Source of the DNA: Candidatus Nanopelagicales bacterium
GTDB lineage: Bacteria; Actinomycetota; Actinomycetes; S36-B12
DNA: 5,889 bases
Assembly (NCBI GenBank): GCA_030836325.1
Contig: JAURQC010000131.1
Span: 1 to 5,889, forward strand
Reading direction: 5' to 3'
In this document: in pieces, positions 1 through 5,746 of the stretch
How positions within the stretch are numbered: the stretch's first letter is position 1
How the letters are laid out: every line of letters starts with the position of its first letter
Notes under the pieces: generated by a model
The model's database searches: none
Told to the model about the DNA's origin: nothing
What the model saw: only the letters and a program-made list of their open reading frames with translations
Program-made: the position numbers and the translations under genes

Positions 1-1169
1 ATGTCGTACATCACGTGCAGCAGGACTTCCTCGAGGATGGCGCGAAGCCCGCGCGCACCGGTGCCTCGCAGCAACGCGAGATCAGCGATCTCGTCAAGCG
101 CATCCTGGGCAAACTCGAGTTCCACACCATCGATTTCGAACAAACGCTGGTACTGCTTGACCAAGGCGTTCTTCGGTTCGGTGAGCACCTGCACCAGTGC
201 ATCGCGATCGAGTTGGGTGACCGACGTGAACACCGGCAGGCGTCCAATGAACTCGGGGATCATGCCGAACTTGAGTAAATCCTCCGGCATGACGTGCGAG
301 AAGACATCGTCAACTTCGCCCTTTTCCTCGCGCTCACCATCCACGAGGTCGTACGTGAAGCCGAGGTTCTTCTTGCCCAAACGTTGCTCGACGATGGAAT
401 CGAGTCCAGCGAAGGCACCGCCGACGATGAACAGCACGTTGGTGGTGTCGATCTGGATGAATTCCTGGTGTGGGTGCTTGCGACCACCCTGAGGCGGAAC
501 GGAGGCCGTGGTGCCCTCGAGGATCTTCAACAAGGCCTGCTGCACGCCCTCACCGGAGACGTCACGGGTGATCGAGGGGTTCTCGCTCTTGCGGGCCACT
601 TTGTCGATTTCGTCGATGTAGATGATGCCGTTCTGTGCGCGGTTGACGTCATAGTCAGCGGCCTGGATGAGCTTGAGCAAAATGTTCTCGACATCCTCGC
701 CCACGTATCCAGCCTCGGTCAGGGCAGTTGCGTCGGCGATTGCGAAGGGAACATTCAGGATCCGAGCAAGTGTCTGTGCAAGGAGCGTCTTACCCGAACC
801 GGTGGGGCCGAGCAGCATGATGTTGGACTTGGCTACCTCAACGTGATCCTCGCGGGGCTTTTCCCGCGCTTCGGCCTGCACGCGCTTGTAGTGGTTATAG
901 ACGGCAACGGACAACGCCTTCTTCGCAGGATCCTGTCCGATCACGTACTGATCGAGGAAGTCGTAAATCTCTCGAGGCTTGGGGAGCTCCCCACCGACCG
1001 GAGACTCAGCCGACTCGTTGAGCTCCTCTTCGATGATCTCGTTGCATAGGTCAATGCACTCGTCACAGATGTAGACGCCGGGGCCGGCGATTAACTTCTT
1101 GACCTGCTTCTGACTCTTGCCGCAGAAGTTGCACTTGAGCAGGTCCCCGCTCTCGCCGATCCGTGCCAC
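1..1169 (-). CDS. clpX: ATP-dependent Clp protease ATP-binding subunit ClpX (C-terminus cut by window edge)
   Basis: AAA+ unfoldase that recognises substrates, unfolds them with ATP and threads them into the ClpP chamber in the cytoplasm. My reading of the minus strand from GTG at 1169 gives 389 residues with no stop before the window edge; it ends in LHVMYD, so roughly the last 40 of the usual ~425 residues are missing. Visible parts in order: N-terminal zinc-binding domain with Cys13, Cys16, Cys35 and Cys38; Walker A GPTGSGKT at 121-128; pore loop GYVG at 154-157; Walker B IIYIDE at 182-187; RKH loop near 230-232; a ClpP-contacting LGF tripeptide at 269-271 (the IGF-loop position); arginine-finger motif PEFIGR ending at 310; sensor-2 motif GARGLR at 371-376. 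The GTG start gives the N-terminus [13 protein letters not shown] typical of actinobacterial ClpX and has a purine-rich AGGGAAGGGG seven bases upstream. It lies 139 bases after clpP2, same strand. No broken motifs seen. Identity is very secure. Confidence 0.98.
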   Translation of the reverse strand, partial: MARIGESGDLLKCNFCGKSQKQVKKLIAGPGVYICDECIDLCNEIIEEELNESAESPVGGELPKPREIYDFLDQYVIGQDPAKKALSVAVYNHYKRVQAEAREKPREDHVEVAKSNIMLLGPTGSGKTLLAQTLARILNVPFAIADATALTEAGYVGEDVENILLKLIQAADYDVNRAQNGIIYIDEIDKVARKSENPSITRDVSGEGVQQALLKILEGTTASVPPQGGRKHPHQEFIQIDTTNVLFIVGGAFAGLDSIVEQRLGKKNLGFTYDLVDGEREEKGEVDDVFSHVMPEDLLKFGMIPEFIGRLPVFTSVTQLDRDALVQVLTEPKNALVKQYQRLFEIDGVELEFAQDALDEIADLALLRGTGARGLRAILEEVLLHVMYD

Positions 1170-1230
1170 GGATGTGCCCCTTCCCTACGACGCAATTCGA
1201 CGCCGCCACGAGGGACGACGCGCGATGACG

Positions 1231-1260
1231 ACCGTACCCCCATTTTGGGAGAGATGCCCA
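1231..1260 (-). promoter_or_regulatory. Possible clpX promoter
   Basis: On the minus strand TGGGCA (1255-1260) is followed after 18 bases by TACGGT (1231-1236), a weak -35/-10 pair about 60 bases ahead of the clpX start. Each box fits the vegetative consensus only partly (TGGGCA 4 of 6; TACGGT keeps TA...T). Position in the 139-base clpP2-clpX gap is the main support. It would let clpX be expressed independently of clpP1P2. Weak evidence; could be chance. Confidence 0.25.
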
Positions 1261-1286
1261 GATATCCGCGCGGTCCACGCACGGGA

Positions 1287-1309
1287 AGTCTCGACCGGGG
1301 GTTGAGACT
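1287..1309 (-). terminator. Stem-loop at the clpP2 stop codon (attenuator or mRNA-stability hairpin)
   Basis: Ten-base arms at 1287-1296 and 1300-1309 with a three-base loop. In the clp mRNA nine of ten positions pair (one A-C mismatch), with G+C-rich pairs next to the loop. The arm reaches the first base of the clpP2 TGA stop (1309-1311). No U-run follows, so it is not a classical intrinsic terminator. It may act as a partial terminator, a transcript 3'-end stabiliser or a processing site that separates clpP1P2 from clpX. The structure is seen in sequence; its role is inferred. Confidence 0.45.
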
Positions 1310-1923
1310 CAGGCCTTACGCGAGGAGATCACCTGGTCGATGATCCCGTACTCCTTGGCCATGTCAGCGGTGAGGATCTTGTCGCGCTCGATGTCGGTTT
1401 CGATCTGCTCCTCGGAGCGCCCGGTATGCAAGGACAAGATGCCTTCCATCTCCTTGCGCATCCGAATGATCTCGTTGGCCTGGATCTCGATGTCCGAACC
1501 CTGGCCCCCACCCTCGGTGTAGGGCTGATGAATCAGCACGCGAGCGTGCGGGAGAGCGAAGCGCTTACCGGCGGTTCCGGCAGCCAACAGGACAGCGGCG
1601 GCCGAGGCGGCCTGCCCTAGACACACTGTTTGCACCTGCGGCTTGACGAACTGCATGGTGTCGTAGATAGCCGTCATCGCGGTGTACGAGCCACCGGGTG
1701 AATTGATGTAGATCTGGATGTCACGATCAGGATCCATCGACTCCAAGGTCAACAACTGCGCCATGACATCATCAGCGGAGGCATCATCGATTTGCACACC
1801 CAGGAAGATGATTCTTTCTTCAAACAGTTTCGTGTAGGGGTTGTGAACACGCTCACCGTTGGCGCTGCGCTCGCGAAACTCCGGGACGATGTACCGGCTC
1901 GTCGGCAAATGAAGTTCGCTCAC
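1309..1923 (-). CDS. clpP2: ATP-dependent Clp protease proteolytic subunit 2 (ClpP2)
   Basis: Serine peptidase (family S14), one of the two ring types of the actinobacterial ClpP1P2 protease in the cytoplasm. The 204-residue protein has the full catalytic triad: Ser107 in GQAASAAA, His132 in LIHQP, and Asp181 in ERDKILTA. The oxyanion-loop region YINSPGG is at 72-78. It matches mycobacterial ClpP2 rather than ClpP1 in the [15 protein letters not shown] segment (28-42), in [19 protein letters not shown] and in the KILTA end of the triad motif. In Mycobacterium tuberculosis ClpX docks on the ClpP2 face, so this is the likely docking ring here too. The first ~25 residues are variable and may be a processed propeptide. 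The GTG start overlaps the clpP1 stop as GTGA (1920-1923), with only a weak upstream GAAGGGAAG, so translation is probably coupled to clpP1. The stop is a TGA at 1309-1311. Confidence 0.97.
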   Translation of the reverse strand: MSELHLPTSRYIVPEFRERSANGERVHNPYTKLFEERIIFLGVQIDDASADDVMAQLLTLESMDPDRDIQIYINSPGGSYTAMTAIYDTMQFVKPQVQTVCLGQAASAAAVLLAAGTAGKRFALPHARVLIHQPYTEGGGQGSDIEIQANEIIRMRKEMEGILSLHTGRSEEQIETDIERDKILTADMAKEYGIIDQVISSRKA

Positions 1924-2543
1924 TTGGCACTTCCCTTCTTGCCCGGAGCGTCGGCGTCCGTGCTGTAGACGTGATCGATAATCCCGTACTCACAGGCTTC
2001 ATCGGCTGTGAACCAACGGTCGCGATCGGAGTCCTTCTCGATCTGCTCAATGGTCTGACCGCTGTGCTCGGCGATCAAGGTGGCCATGCGCTTCTTGATG
2101 AACAGCATCTGCTCCGCCTGGATCTTGATATCCGATGCGGTACCGCCGATGCCGCCTAGCGGCTGGTGCATCATGATTCGCGTATTCGGGGTCGCGTAGC
2201 GCTTACCCGGCGCACCAGCACACAGCAGGAACTGGCCCATCGACGCGGCAAGACCCATCGCCACGGTTGCGACGTCGTTGGGGATCAATTGCATGGTGTC
2301 GTAGATGACCATGCCCGCGGTGATCGAGCCACCGGGCGAATTGATGTAGATGGAAATGTCCCGCTCGGGATCCTCGGCGGCGAGCACCTGGAGTTGCTTG
2401 GCGATGCGGTCGGAGTTCTCATCTCGGACCTCACCCTCGAGCCAGATGATGCGCTCGCGGAGCAATCGCTCATCGAGCATGTCTCCAAAACCACTCATGC
2501 TGCCACCCGGGGCACGAAAACCGGGGTTGCCGATGTTGCTCAC
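1920..2543 (-). CDS. clpP1: ATP-dependent Clp protease proteolytic subunit 1 (ClpP1)
   Basis: First of the two ClpP paralogues, expected to form one heptameric ring of the mixed ClpP1P2 protease. The 207-residue product carries Ser101 in MGLAASMG, His126 in MMHQP and Asp175 in [10 protein letters not shown], with the same 49-residue His-Asp spacing as M. tuberculosis ClpP1 (His123/Asp172). [12 protein letters not shown] is at 66-77. The RDRWFTA ending and MHQPLGG segment mark it as ClpP1 type and also resemble the canonical ClpP of other bacteria. The first ~18 residues are Gly/Pro-rich and probably a removable propeptide. The start is the GTG at 2543, behind a perfect AGGAGGT; the next Met (residue 16) has no such site. 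The gene lies 101 bases after tig and overlaps clpP2 by four bases. The C-terminal tail after HVYSTD is short, charged and non-conserved. Confidence 0.97.
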   Translation of the reverse strand: MSNIGNPGFRAPGGSMSGFGDMLDERLLRERIIWLEGEVRDENSDRIAKQLQVLAAEDPERDISIYINSPGGSITAGMVIYDTMQLIPNDVATVAMGLAASMGQFLLCAGAPGKRYATPNTRIMMHQPLGGIGGTASDIKIQAEQMLFIKKRMATLIAEHSGQTIEQIEKDSDRDRWFTADEACEYGIIDHVYSTDADAPGKKGSAK

Positions 2544-2546
2544 CGA

Positions 2547-2553
2547 ACCTCCT
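2547..2553 (-). promoter_or_regulatory. Strong, unusually close ribosome binding site of clpP1
   Basis: AGGAGGT on the minus strand is a full match to the anti-Shine-Dalgarno sequence. Only four bases lie between its final G and the GTG start at 2543, shorter than the common 5-9. It fixes the GTG as the start, since no other start is available until the Met at codon 16, which has only a weak GGTGG before it. Confidence 0.75.
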
Positions 2554-2599
2554 GTAGATCTACTAGGACGACCCTAACGGCGATGCCTGAGCCTCACCC

Positions 2600-2632
2600 G
2601 TTCGCGGGCGCCTGGTTCGCCGACAGCCGAAA
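2600..2632. promoter_or_regulatory. Candidate ClgR-type operator upstream of clpP1
   Basis: The hexamer GTTCGC occurs twice on the plus strand (2600-2605 and 2615-2620) in the 101-base tig-clpP1 gap. The second copy continues as CGACA then GCC, one base from the GTTCGC-N5-GCG pattern I recall for ClgR, the Clp-gene activator of actinobacteria, and it sits in an imperfect dyad with GCCGAAAC (2626-2633). The place, 50-90 bases ahead of the clpP1 start, suits an activator site. I see no confident -35/-10 pair; TAGGGT (minus strand, 2571-2576) is a possible -10. Assignment to ClgR is inference. Confidence 0.35.
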
Positions 2633-2644
2633 CTGAATTACCGA

Positions 2645-3991
2645 CTACTGCTGATCGCCCGCTTGGGCTGCAGCCATCTGGGCCTGAAGCTGGGCCATCT
2701 GCGCGGCCTGCATTGCCTCGTTCAACTCAGCATCGAGCGCGGCGAGGTCGATTTCGGTGCCTTCGGTGTCGGCCACGTTCGCGTTCTCCAAGACAAGCGC
2801 GAGGGCTTTGGAGCGACGGATGTCCGATAGCGCCATCTGTACTTGCCCGGAATCGACCAGCGCCTTCGCCAGCGCGTCTGGTGCCATGCCGTAGCGCGGA
2901 GCCTGCTGCATGAGCCAATTCGACAACTCCGACTCGCCCACCGTGACCTCCTCGGCCTCCGCGATCTTGTCGAGGATGAATTGGCTCTTGAGGGCCTCGC
3001 GGGCCTGCTGCTCCACTTCGGCGCGATGCTCGTCGGAGGCTTCATGGCCATCCTCGAAGTGGGCCTCCACCTCAGCGGCGATGATGCCCTCGGGCATCGG
3101 GATTTCCACCGACTCCATGAGCGCCTCATGGACCTTCTCACGCGCCTGCTGGCCTTGCTCCATCCGCTTGAGCCGCTCGACTCGCGTCTTGGCGTCTTCT
3201 CGCAGTTCGTCCACGGTGTCGAACTCCGAGGCCATCACCACGAATTCCTCGTCCAGTGCGGGGAGCTCACGCTCGCGCACCGCCGTGACCGTGGCGGTTA
3301 CCGTCAACGGCACCCCGGCCCAATCGCCATTGCTCGGAGTGAACGGGAACGTGCGAGTCTCCCCGGCCGAAGCGCCGCGCACTGCATCGTCGAAGCCCGG
3401 CAGCATGCCATCGGTCCCCATCTCGTAGGAAAGCGCCGTTCCAGAGAGATCGTCGACCTCGTCACCAGAGTCGGTCGCCCCGGCAATATCAACCAGCAAT
3501 ACATCCCCGTCCGCGCACGCTCGGTCCACATCCTTCAACGAAGCGAAGCGAGTGCGCAGGTTGTCGATGTGCTCGTCGATGGCTGCGTCGTCGGCCGTTG
3601 CTGGATCAACCTGGATCGAGATCGCCTTGTAGTCCGGGAGTTCGAAGTCCGGGCGCACATCAACCTCGGCGGTGAATGTCACATGCTGGCCGTCTTCGAC
3701 CTCGGTGACATCCACTTCGGGGCGGCCGACCGGGATGATCTCCTGCTCGCGCAACGCAGTCTCGTAGGCCTTCGGGACGGCGTCGTTGATGACCTCCTCG
3801 AGCACTGCTCCCCTGCCGAAGCGCTGCTCGATCACCCTCGCTGGAACCTTGCCCTTGCGAAAGCCGGGCACGTTCACCTGCTTGCCGATCGACTTGTAGG
3901 CCTCGTCGAAACTCGGCTGCAATTCCTCGAATGGCAACTGCACAGTCATCTTGACGCGCGTGGGGCTCAGGGACTCGACGTCGGTCTTCAC
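2645..3991 (-). CDS. tig: Trigger factor (ribosome-associated chaperone / peptidyl-prolyl isomerase)
   Basis: Binds near the ribosomal exit tunnel and shields nascent chains. The 448-residue product has three recognisable parts. The N-terminal ribosome-binding domain (about 1-115) contains the signature GFRKGKVP at 43-50, in exactly the family position. A central FKBP-like prolyl-isomerase domain (about 155-245) includes ADGDVLLVDIAG, MLPGFDDAVRGASAGE and the closing RERELPALDEEF. A long helical C-terminal domain (about 250-420) forms the chaperone cradle. The last ~25 residues are Ala/Gln/Met-rich with two tandem heptads. Length fits actinobacterial family members. The start is GTG at 3991 with GGAG six bases upstream; Met15 would cut the first strand of the ribosome-binding domain. 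The stop is TAG. It is co-directional with tRNA-Pro, whose 3' end is only 46 bases upstream, and with clpP1 101 bases downstream, a gene order (tig-clpP-clpX) widespread in bacteria. It may share transcripts with either neighbour. Confidence 0.97.
   Translation of the reverse strand: MKTDVESLSPTRVKMTVQLPFEELQPSFDEAYKSIGKQVNVPGFRKGKVPARVIEQRFGRGAVLEEVINDAVPKAYETALREQEIIPVGRPEVDVTEVEDGQHVTFTAEVDVRPDFELPDYKAISIQVDPATADDAAIDEHIDNLRTRFASLKDVDRACADGDVLLVDIAGATDSGDEVDDLSGTALSYEMGTDGMLPGFDDAVRGASAGETRTFPFTPSNGDWAGVPLTVTATVTAVRERELPALDEEFVVMASEFDTVDELREDAKTRVERLKRMEQGQQAREKVHEALMESVEIPMPEGIIAAEVEAHFEDGHEASDEHRAEVEQQAREALKSQFILDKIAEAEEVTVGESELSNWLMQQAPRYGMAPDALAKALVDSGQVQMALSDIRRSKALALVLENANVADTEGTEIDLAALDAELNEAMQAAQMAQLQAQMAAAQAGDQQ
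2663..2704 (-). repeat. Tandem 21-base (seven-residue) repeat in the trigger factor tail
   Basis: Residues 430-436 (AQMAQLQ) and 437-443 (AQMAAAQ) are imperfect tandem copies, and at DNA level GCCATCTG recurs 21 bases apart (2673-2680 and 2694-2701). It encodes a helix-prone, uncharged tail beyond the conserved cradle. Tail length probably varies between relatives by slippage; that part is inference. Confidence 0.5.
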
Positions 3992-4037
3992 GTACTACTC
4001 CAGGTGGTCGGTGATCACGGCGCCAAGGCGACGCACA

Positions 4038-4113
4038 TGGTCGGGGCGGGGAGACTCGAACTCCCGATCTCCTGCTCCCAAAGCAGGCGCGCTAGCCACT
4101 ACGCTACGCCCCG
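4038..4113 (-). tRNA. tRNA-Pro (anticodon UGG)
   Basis: The minus strand folds into a complete cloverleaf. Acceptor arms CGGGGCG (4107-4113) and CGCCCCG (4042-4048) pair over seven bases; the D-arm has an eight-base loop containing GG; the anticodon stem CCTGC/GCAGG holds the loop TTTGGGA with anticodon TGG; variable loop of five; the T-arm GGGAG/CTCCC has loop TTCGAGT. The C1-G72 first pair is typical of bacterial tRNA-Pro. Discriminator base A is followed by an encoded CCA (4038-4040). Total 76 bases including CCA. The tig start lies 46 bases downstream, and no clear promoter is visible in that gap. Confidence 0.95.
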
Positions 4114-4128
4114 CGTGGGCTCCGCATG

Positions 4129-4134
4129 AGTGTA
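4129..4134 (-). promoter_or_regulatory. Possible -10 box of tRNA-Pro
   Basis: TACACT on the minus strand lies 15 bases before the mature tRNA 5' end, the right place for a start site with a leader of under ten bases. No -35 box with 16-18 spacing is recognisable, so support is position plus the TA...T pattern only. If real, it may also drive tig. Confidence 0.35.
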
Positions 4135-4196
4135 GAGGTGGAGTCACATCGGACTGATTGCGCCTCCTACGACAACCGCCCCAGGATGACCCGCGG

Positions 4197-4202
4197 TAGA
4201 CT
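4197..4202 (+). promoter_or_regulatory. Possible -10 box of tRNA-Gly
   Basis: TAGACT ends 13 bases before the mature tRNA-Gly 5' end, mirroring the arrangement for tRNA-Pro on the other strand. No convincing -35 box: the nearest GACA is 22 bases upstream, too far. The 102 bases between the two tRNAs must contain both divergent promoters. Confidence 0.35.
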
Positions 4203-4215
4203 TCCTTCGCTCCGC

Positions 4216-4289
4216 GCGGGTGTAGCTCAATGGTAGAGCCCCAGCCTTCCAAGCTGGTTGTGCGAGTTCGATTCTCGTCACCCGCTCCA
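4216..4289 (+). tRNA. tRNA-Gly (anticodon UCC)
   Basis: Complete cloverleaf: acceptor GCGGGTG (4216-4222) pairs with CACCCGC (4279-4285); D-stem GCTC/GAGC with loop AATGGTA; anticodon stem CCAGC/GCTGG with loop CTTCCAA, anticodon TCC; short four-base variable loop; T-arm GCGAG/CTCGT (one G-U pair) with loop TTCGATT. Discriminator T and an encoded CCA (4287-4289) complete the 74 bases. It is divergent from tRNA-Pro and 51 bases ahead of the molybdoprotein start. Confidence 0.95.
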
Positions 4290-4300
4290 AGATTCTCGTC
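4270..4300 (+). repeat. Ten-base direct repeat of the tRNA-Gly T-arm just past its 3' end
   Basis: GATTCTCGTC occurs at 4270-4279 inside the T-arm and again at 4291-4300, one base after the encoded CCA. The copies are exact and 21 bases apart. Could be a small tandem-duplication remnant, an att-like scar or chance; no island or integrase lies between or beside the copies. Confidence 0.4.
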
Positions 4301-4340
4301 GGACTTCAGCGCGCCACTTCGGGGTCTTTCGTGTTCTCAT

Positions 4341-5075
4341 ATGTCTATGACGGCTGTCCACGACGACGCCCCAGCAACAGGGCGTCGAGGTTCCCCGGTC
4401 GGACGCAGGATCGTGCTGGGAATGCTCGGTGTGGGCGCTGTGGGCATCGCGGTGGGGCGTCCGGCTCAAGAAGCCATCACCTCTACGGTGAACGCGACAG
4501 CCCCCGGGCTGGGCAGCATCATCCCTGCAGCTGGCGGCTTTCGGATCTACACCGTCACCGGCGGATACCCCGCGATGCCGGTTGATCAGTACCGACTCGA
4601 GGTGACCGGAGCCGTAGCCAATCCACTGTCATTGACATTCGATGATCTGGCGCAGCTGCCGCAGACACAGATGACCAAGGACTTCCAGTGCGTGACCGGC
4701 TGGCGCGTCGATGACGTTCCATGGTCCGGGGTTCTGCTGCGCGATGTGCTGATCGCAGCGGGGGCGAACACGTCCCAGACGGCGCTGCGCTTCTTTTCCT
4801 TCGACGGCGCCTACACCGAGTCACTCACGATGGAACAAGCATTGCGAGACGACGTCCTGGTGGCCAGCAGCATGTACGGCAAGCCCATCACCCGCGAGCA
4901 CGGCGGTCCCGTGCGGTTGTACGTCGCACCGATGTACGGATACAAGTCCTTGAAGTGGATGTCGGGGATCGAGGTTGTCGACGAAGTGGTTCCCGGCTAT
5001 TGGGAAGTGCGCGGTTATGACATAGACGCATGGGTGGGGGCGTCCAATGGACGTAACGACGACCCAATCGCCTAA
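4341..5075 (+). CDS. Tat-exported molybdopterin-dependent oxidoreductase, sulfite oxidase fold
   Basis: Predicted extracytoplasmic molybdoenzyme of the sulfite oxidase/MsrP (YedY) superfamily; substrate unknown. From ATG 4341 the product is 244 residues. A twin-arginine pair at 22-23 (VGRRIVLG) precedes a hydrophobic stretch to about residue 39, consistent with a Tat signal or anchor. The mature part (about 65-225) is one molybdopterin-binding domain: YRLEVTGAV (84-92), the Mo-ligand motif DFQCVTGWRV with Cys117, VPWSGVLLRDVL (126-137), and the closing MYGYKSLKWMSGIEVV (198-213). It lacks the second (dimerisation) domain of sulfite oxidases, and is shorter than E. coli MsrP (334). Reading on upstream in frame would enter tRNA-Gly, so the start must be ATG 4341 or 4347; neither has a Shine-Dalgarno, suggesting leaderless or weak initiation. 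Its 3' end overlaps the cytochrome b gene by 29 bases, giving it a likely electron partner. Family secure, reaction not. Confidence 0.88.
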   Translation: MSMTAVHDDAPATGRRGSPVGRRIVLGMLGVGAVGIAVGRPAQEAITSTVNATAPGLGSIIPAAGGFRIYTVTGGYPAMPVDQYRLEVTGAVANPLSLTFDDLAQLPQTQMTKDFQCVTGWRVDDVPWSGVLLRDVLIAAGANTSQTALRFFSFDGAYTESLTMEQALRDDVLVASSMYGKPITREHGGPVRLYVAPMYGYKSLKWMSGIEVVDEVVPGYWEVRGYDIDAWVGASNGRNDDPIA

Positions 5076-5682
5076 TCCGACAGCTCGCAACGGCGCGCGA
5101 ATCATCCGCTTTTCACGAGCAGAGCGTTACCTGCATCGATCGATCGTGGCGCTGACCTTCGTTCTGCTCGCGACCGCCGCGGTGCTGTACCTGCCGTCGA
5201 TAAGCGTTCTGGTCGGCAACAGGCCCCTGGTCAGTGACATCCACGTGATCGCTGGATTCGCATTGCCGATTCCGATCGTGCTCGCATTGTTCTCGCGAGC
5301 ATTCCGCAGGGATGCCGACACACTCAATCGGTTCACGCCATCGGATTGGCAGTGGCTCCGGTCACGCGACAGGCGCTCCGGACGAATCCCCGTCGGCAAA
5401 TTCAACGCCGGACAGAAATTGAACTCCGCCTTCACTCTCGGCTGGATCCTGGTCATGCTGCTCACCGGGTCGATCATGTTCTTCAACTCCTATTTTCCCG
5501 ACGACATCCGCACCGGCGCGACCTTCGTGCACGATTGGTTGACGCTGTTGATCGTCGTCGTCGTGGGCGGACACATCTACATGGCGATGGGCGATGCGGA
5601 AGCTCGAGTGGGAATGAGAACGGGTGAGGTGTCCAAGGATTGGGCCAAGCGCGAGCATGCTGAGTGGGTCAGCGAGGAATAG
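5047..5682 (+). CDS. Cytochrome b subunit, formate dehydrogenase gamma / b561-like membrane protein
   Basis: Integral membrane dihaem cytochrome b, likely carrying electrons between the molybdoprotein encoded just upstream and the quinone pool. The 211-residue protein has four hydrophobic helices at roughly 32-50, 64-84, 128-148 and 158-180, and histidines in matching places: His30, His66, His162 and His176. The 14-residue His162-His176 spacing equals that of the haem ligands His155/His169 in E. coli FdnI, and total length is close to FdnI (217). The loop motif KFNAGQKLN (118-126) is a hallmark of that family. It is not MsrQ/YedZ, which has six helices and a ferric-reductase-like fold. ATG 5047 lies inside the upstream gene, preceded by GTGGGGG six bases away, and is the only start that keeps His30. 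Haem binding and partner choice are inferred from family and overlap. The C-terminus is soluble and charged. Confidence 0.88.
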   Translation: MDVTTTQSPNPTARNGARIIRFSRAERYLHRSIVALTFVLLATAAVLYLPSISVLVGNRPLVSDIHVIAGFALPIPIVLALFSRAFRRDADTLNRFTPSDWQWLRSRDRRSGRIPVGKFNAGQKLNSAFTLGWILVMLLTGSIMFFNSYFPDDIRTGATFVHDWLTLLIVVVVGGHIYMAMGDAEARVGMRTGEVSKDWAKREHAEWVSEE

Positions 5683-5689
5683 CCGATCC

Positions 5690-5706
5690 CCGCAGATCAT
5701 CTGCGG
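5690..5706. terminator. Stem-loop in the convergent gap
   Basis: A perfect seven-base stem CCGCAGA/TCTGCGG with a three-base loop begins eight bases after the cytochrome b stop, 41 bases past the stop of the opposite-strand gene. No U-run on either strand, so it could be a bidirectional or factor-assisted terminator. The hairpin is seen; function is inferred from its position between converging genes. Confidence 0.5.
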
Positions 5707-5746
5707 TAGGCGCAACGTCCTCGAATTGACCAGATAGGGCTACTCG

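Noticed and set aside
294..1049. A 251-codon plus-strand open frame
   Set aside because: Wholly antisense to clpX, whose zinc finger, Walker and sensor motifs all read correctly on the minus strand.
2571..2605. Extracytoplasmic-sigma-type promoter (GAAC ... CGTT) ahead of clpP1
   Set aside because: The GAAC and CGTT elements are 20 bases apart, longer than the spacing of about 16-17 expected for that promoter type.
2843..4129. A 428-codon plus-strand open frame across tig and into tRNA-Pro
   Set aside because: It lies antisense to a complete, clearly recognised trigger factor gene and runs through most of the tRNA. Its translation shows no family features and is best explained as a shadow frame of high-GC coding DNA.
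4169..4202. -35 box (ACGACA) for tRNA-Gly
   Set aside because: It is 22 bases from the TAGACT box, too far for a vegetative promoter.
3995..4252. An 85-codon minus-strand open frame across both tRNAs
   Set aside because: It covers both tRNA genes and the promoter gap, and has no protein-like features.
4230..4340. N-terminal extension of the molybdoprotein to an ATG at 4230
   Set aside because: That ATG is in the D-loop of tRNA-Gly, and the extension would translate the rest of the tRNA. The Tat-like segment sits at the expected distance from the ATG at 4341.
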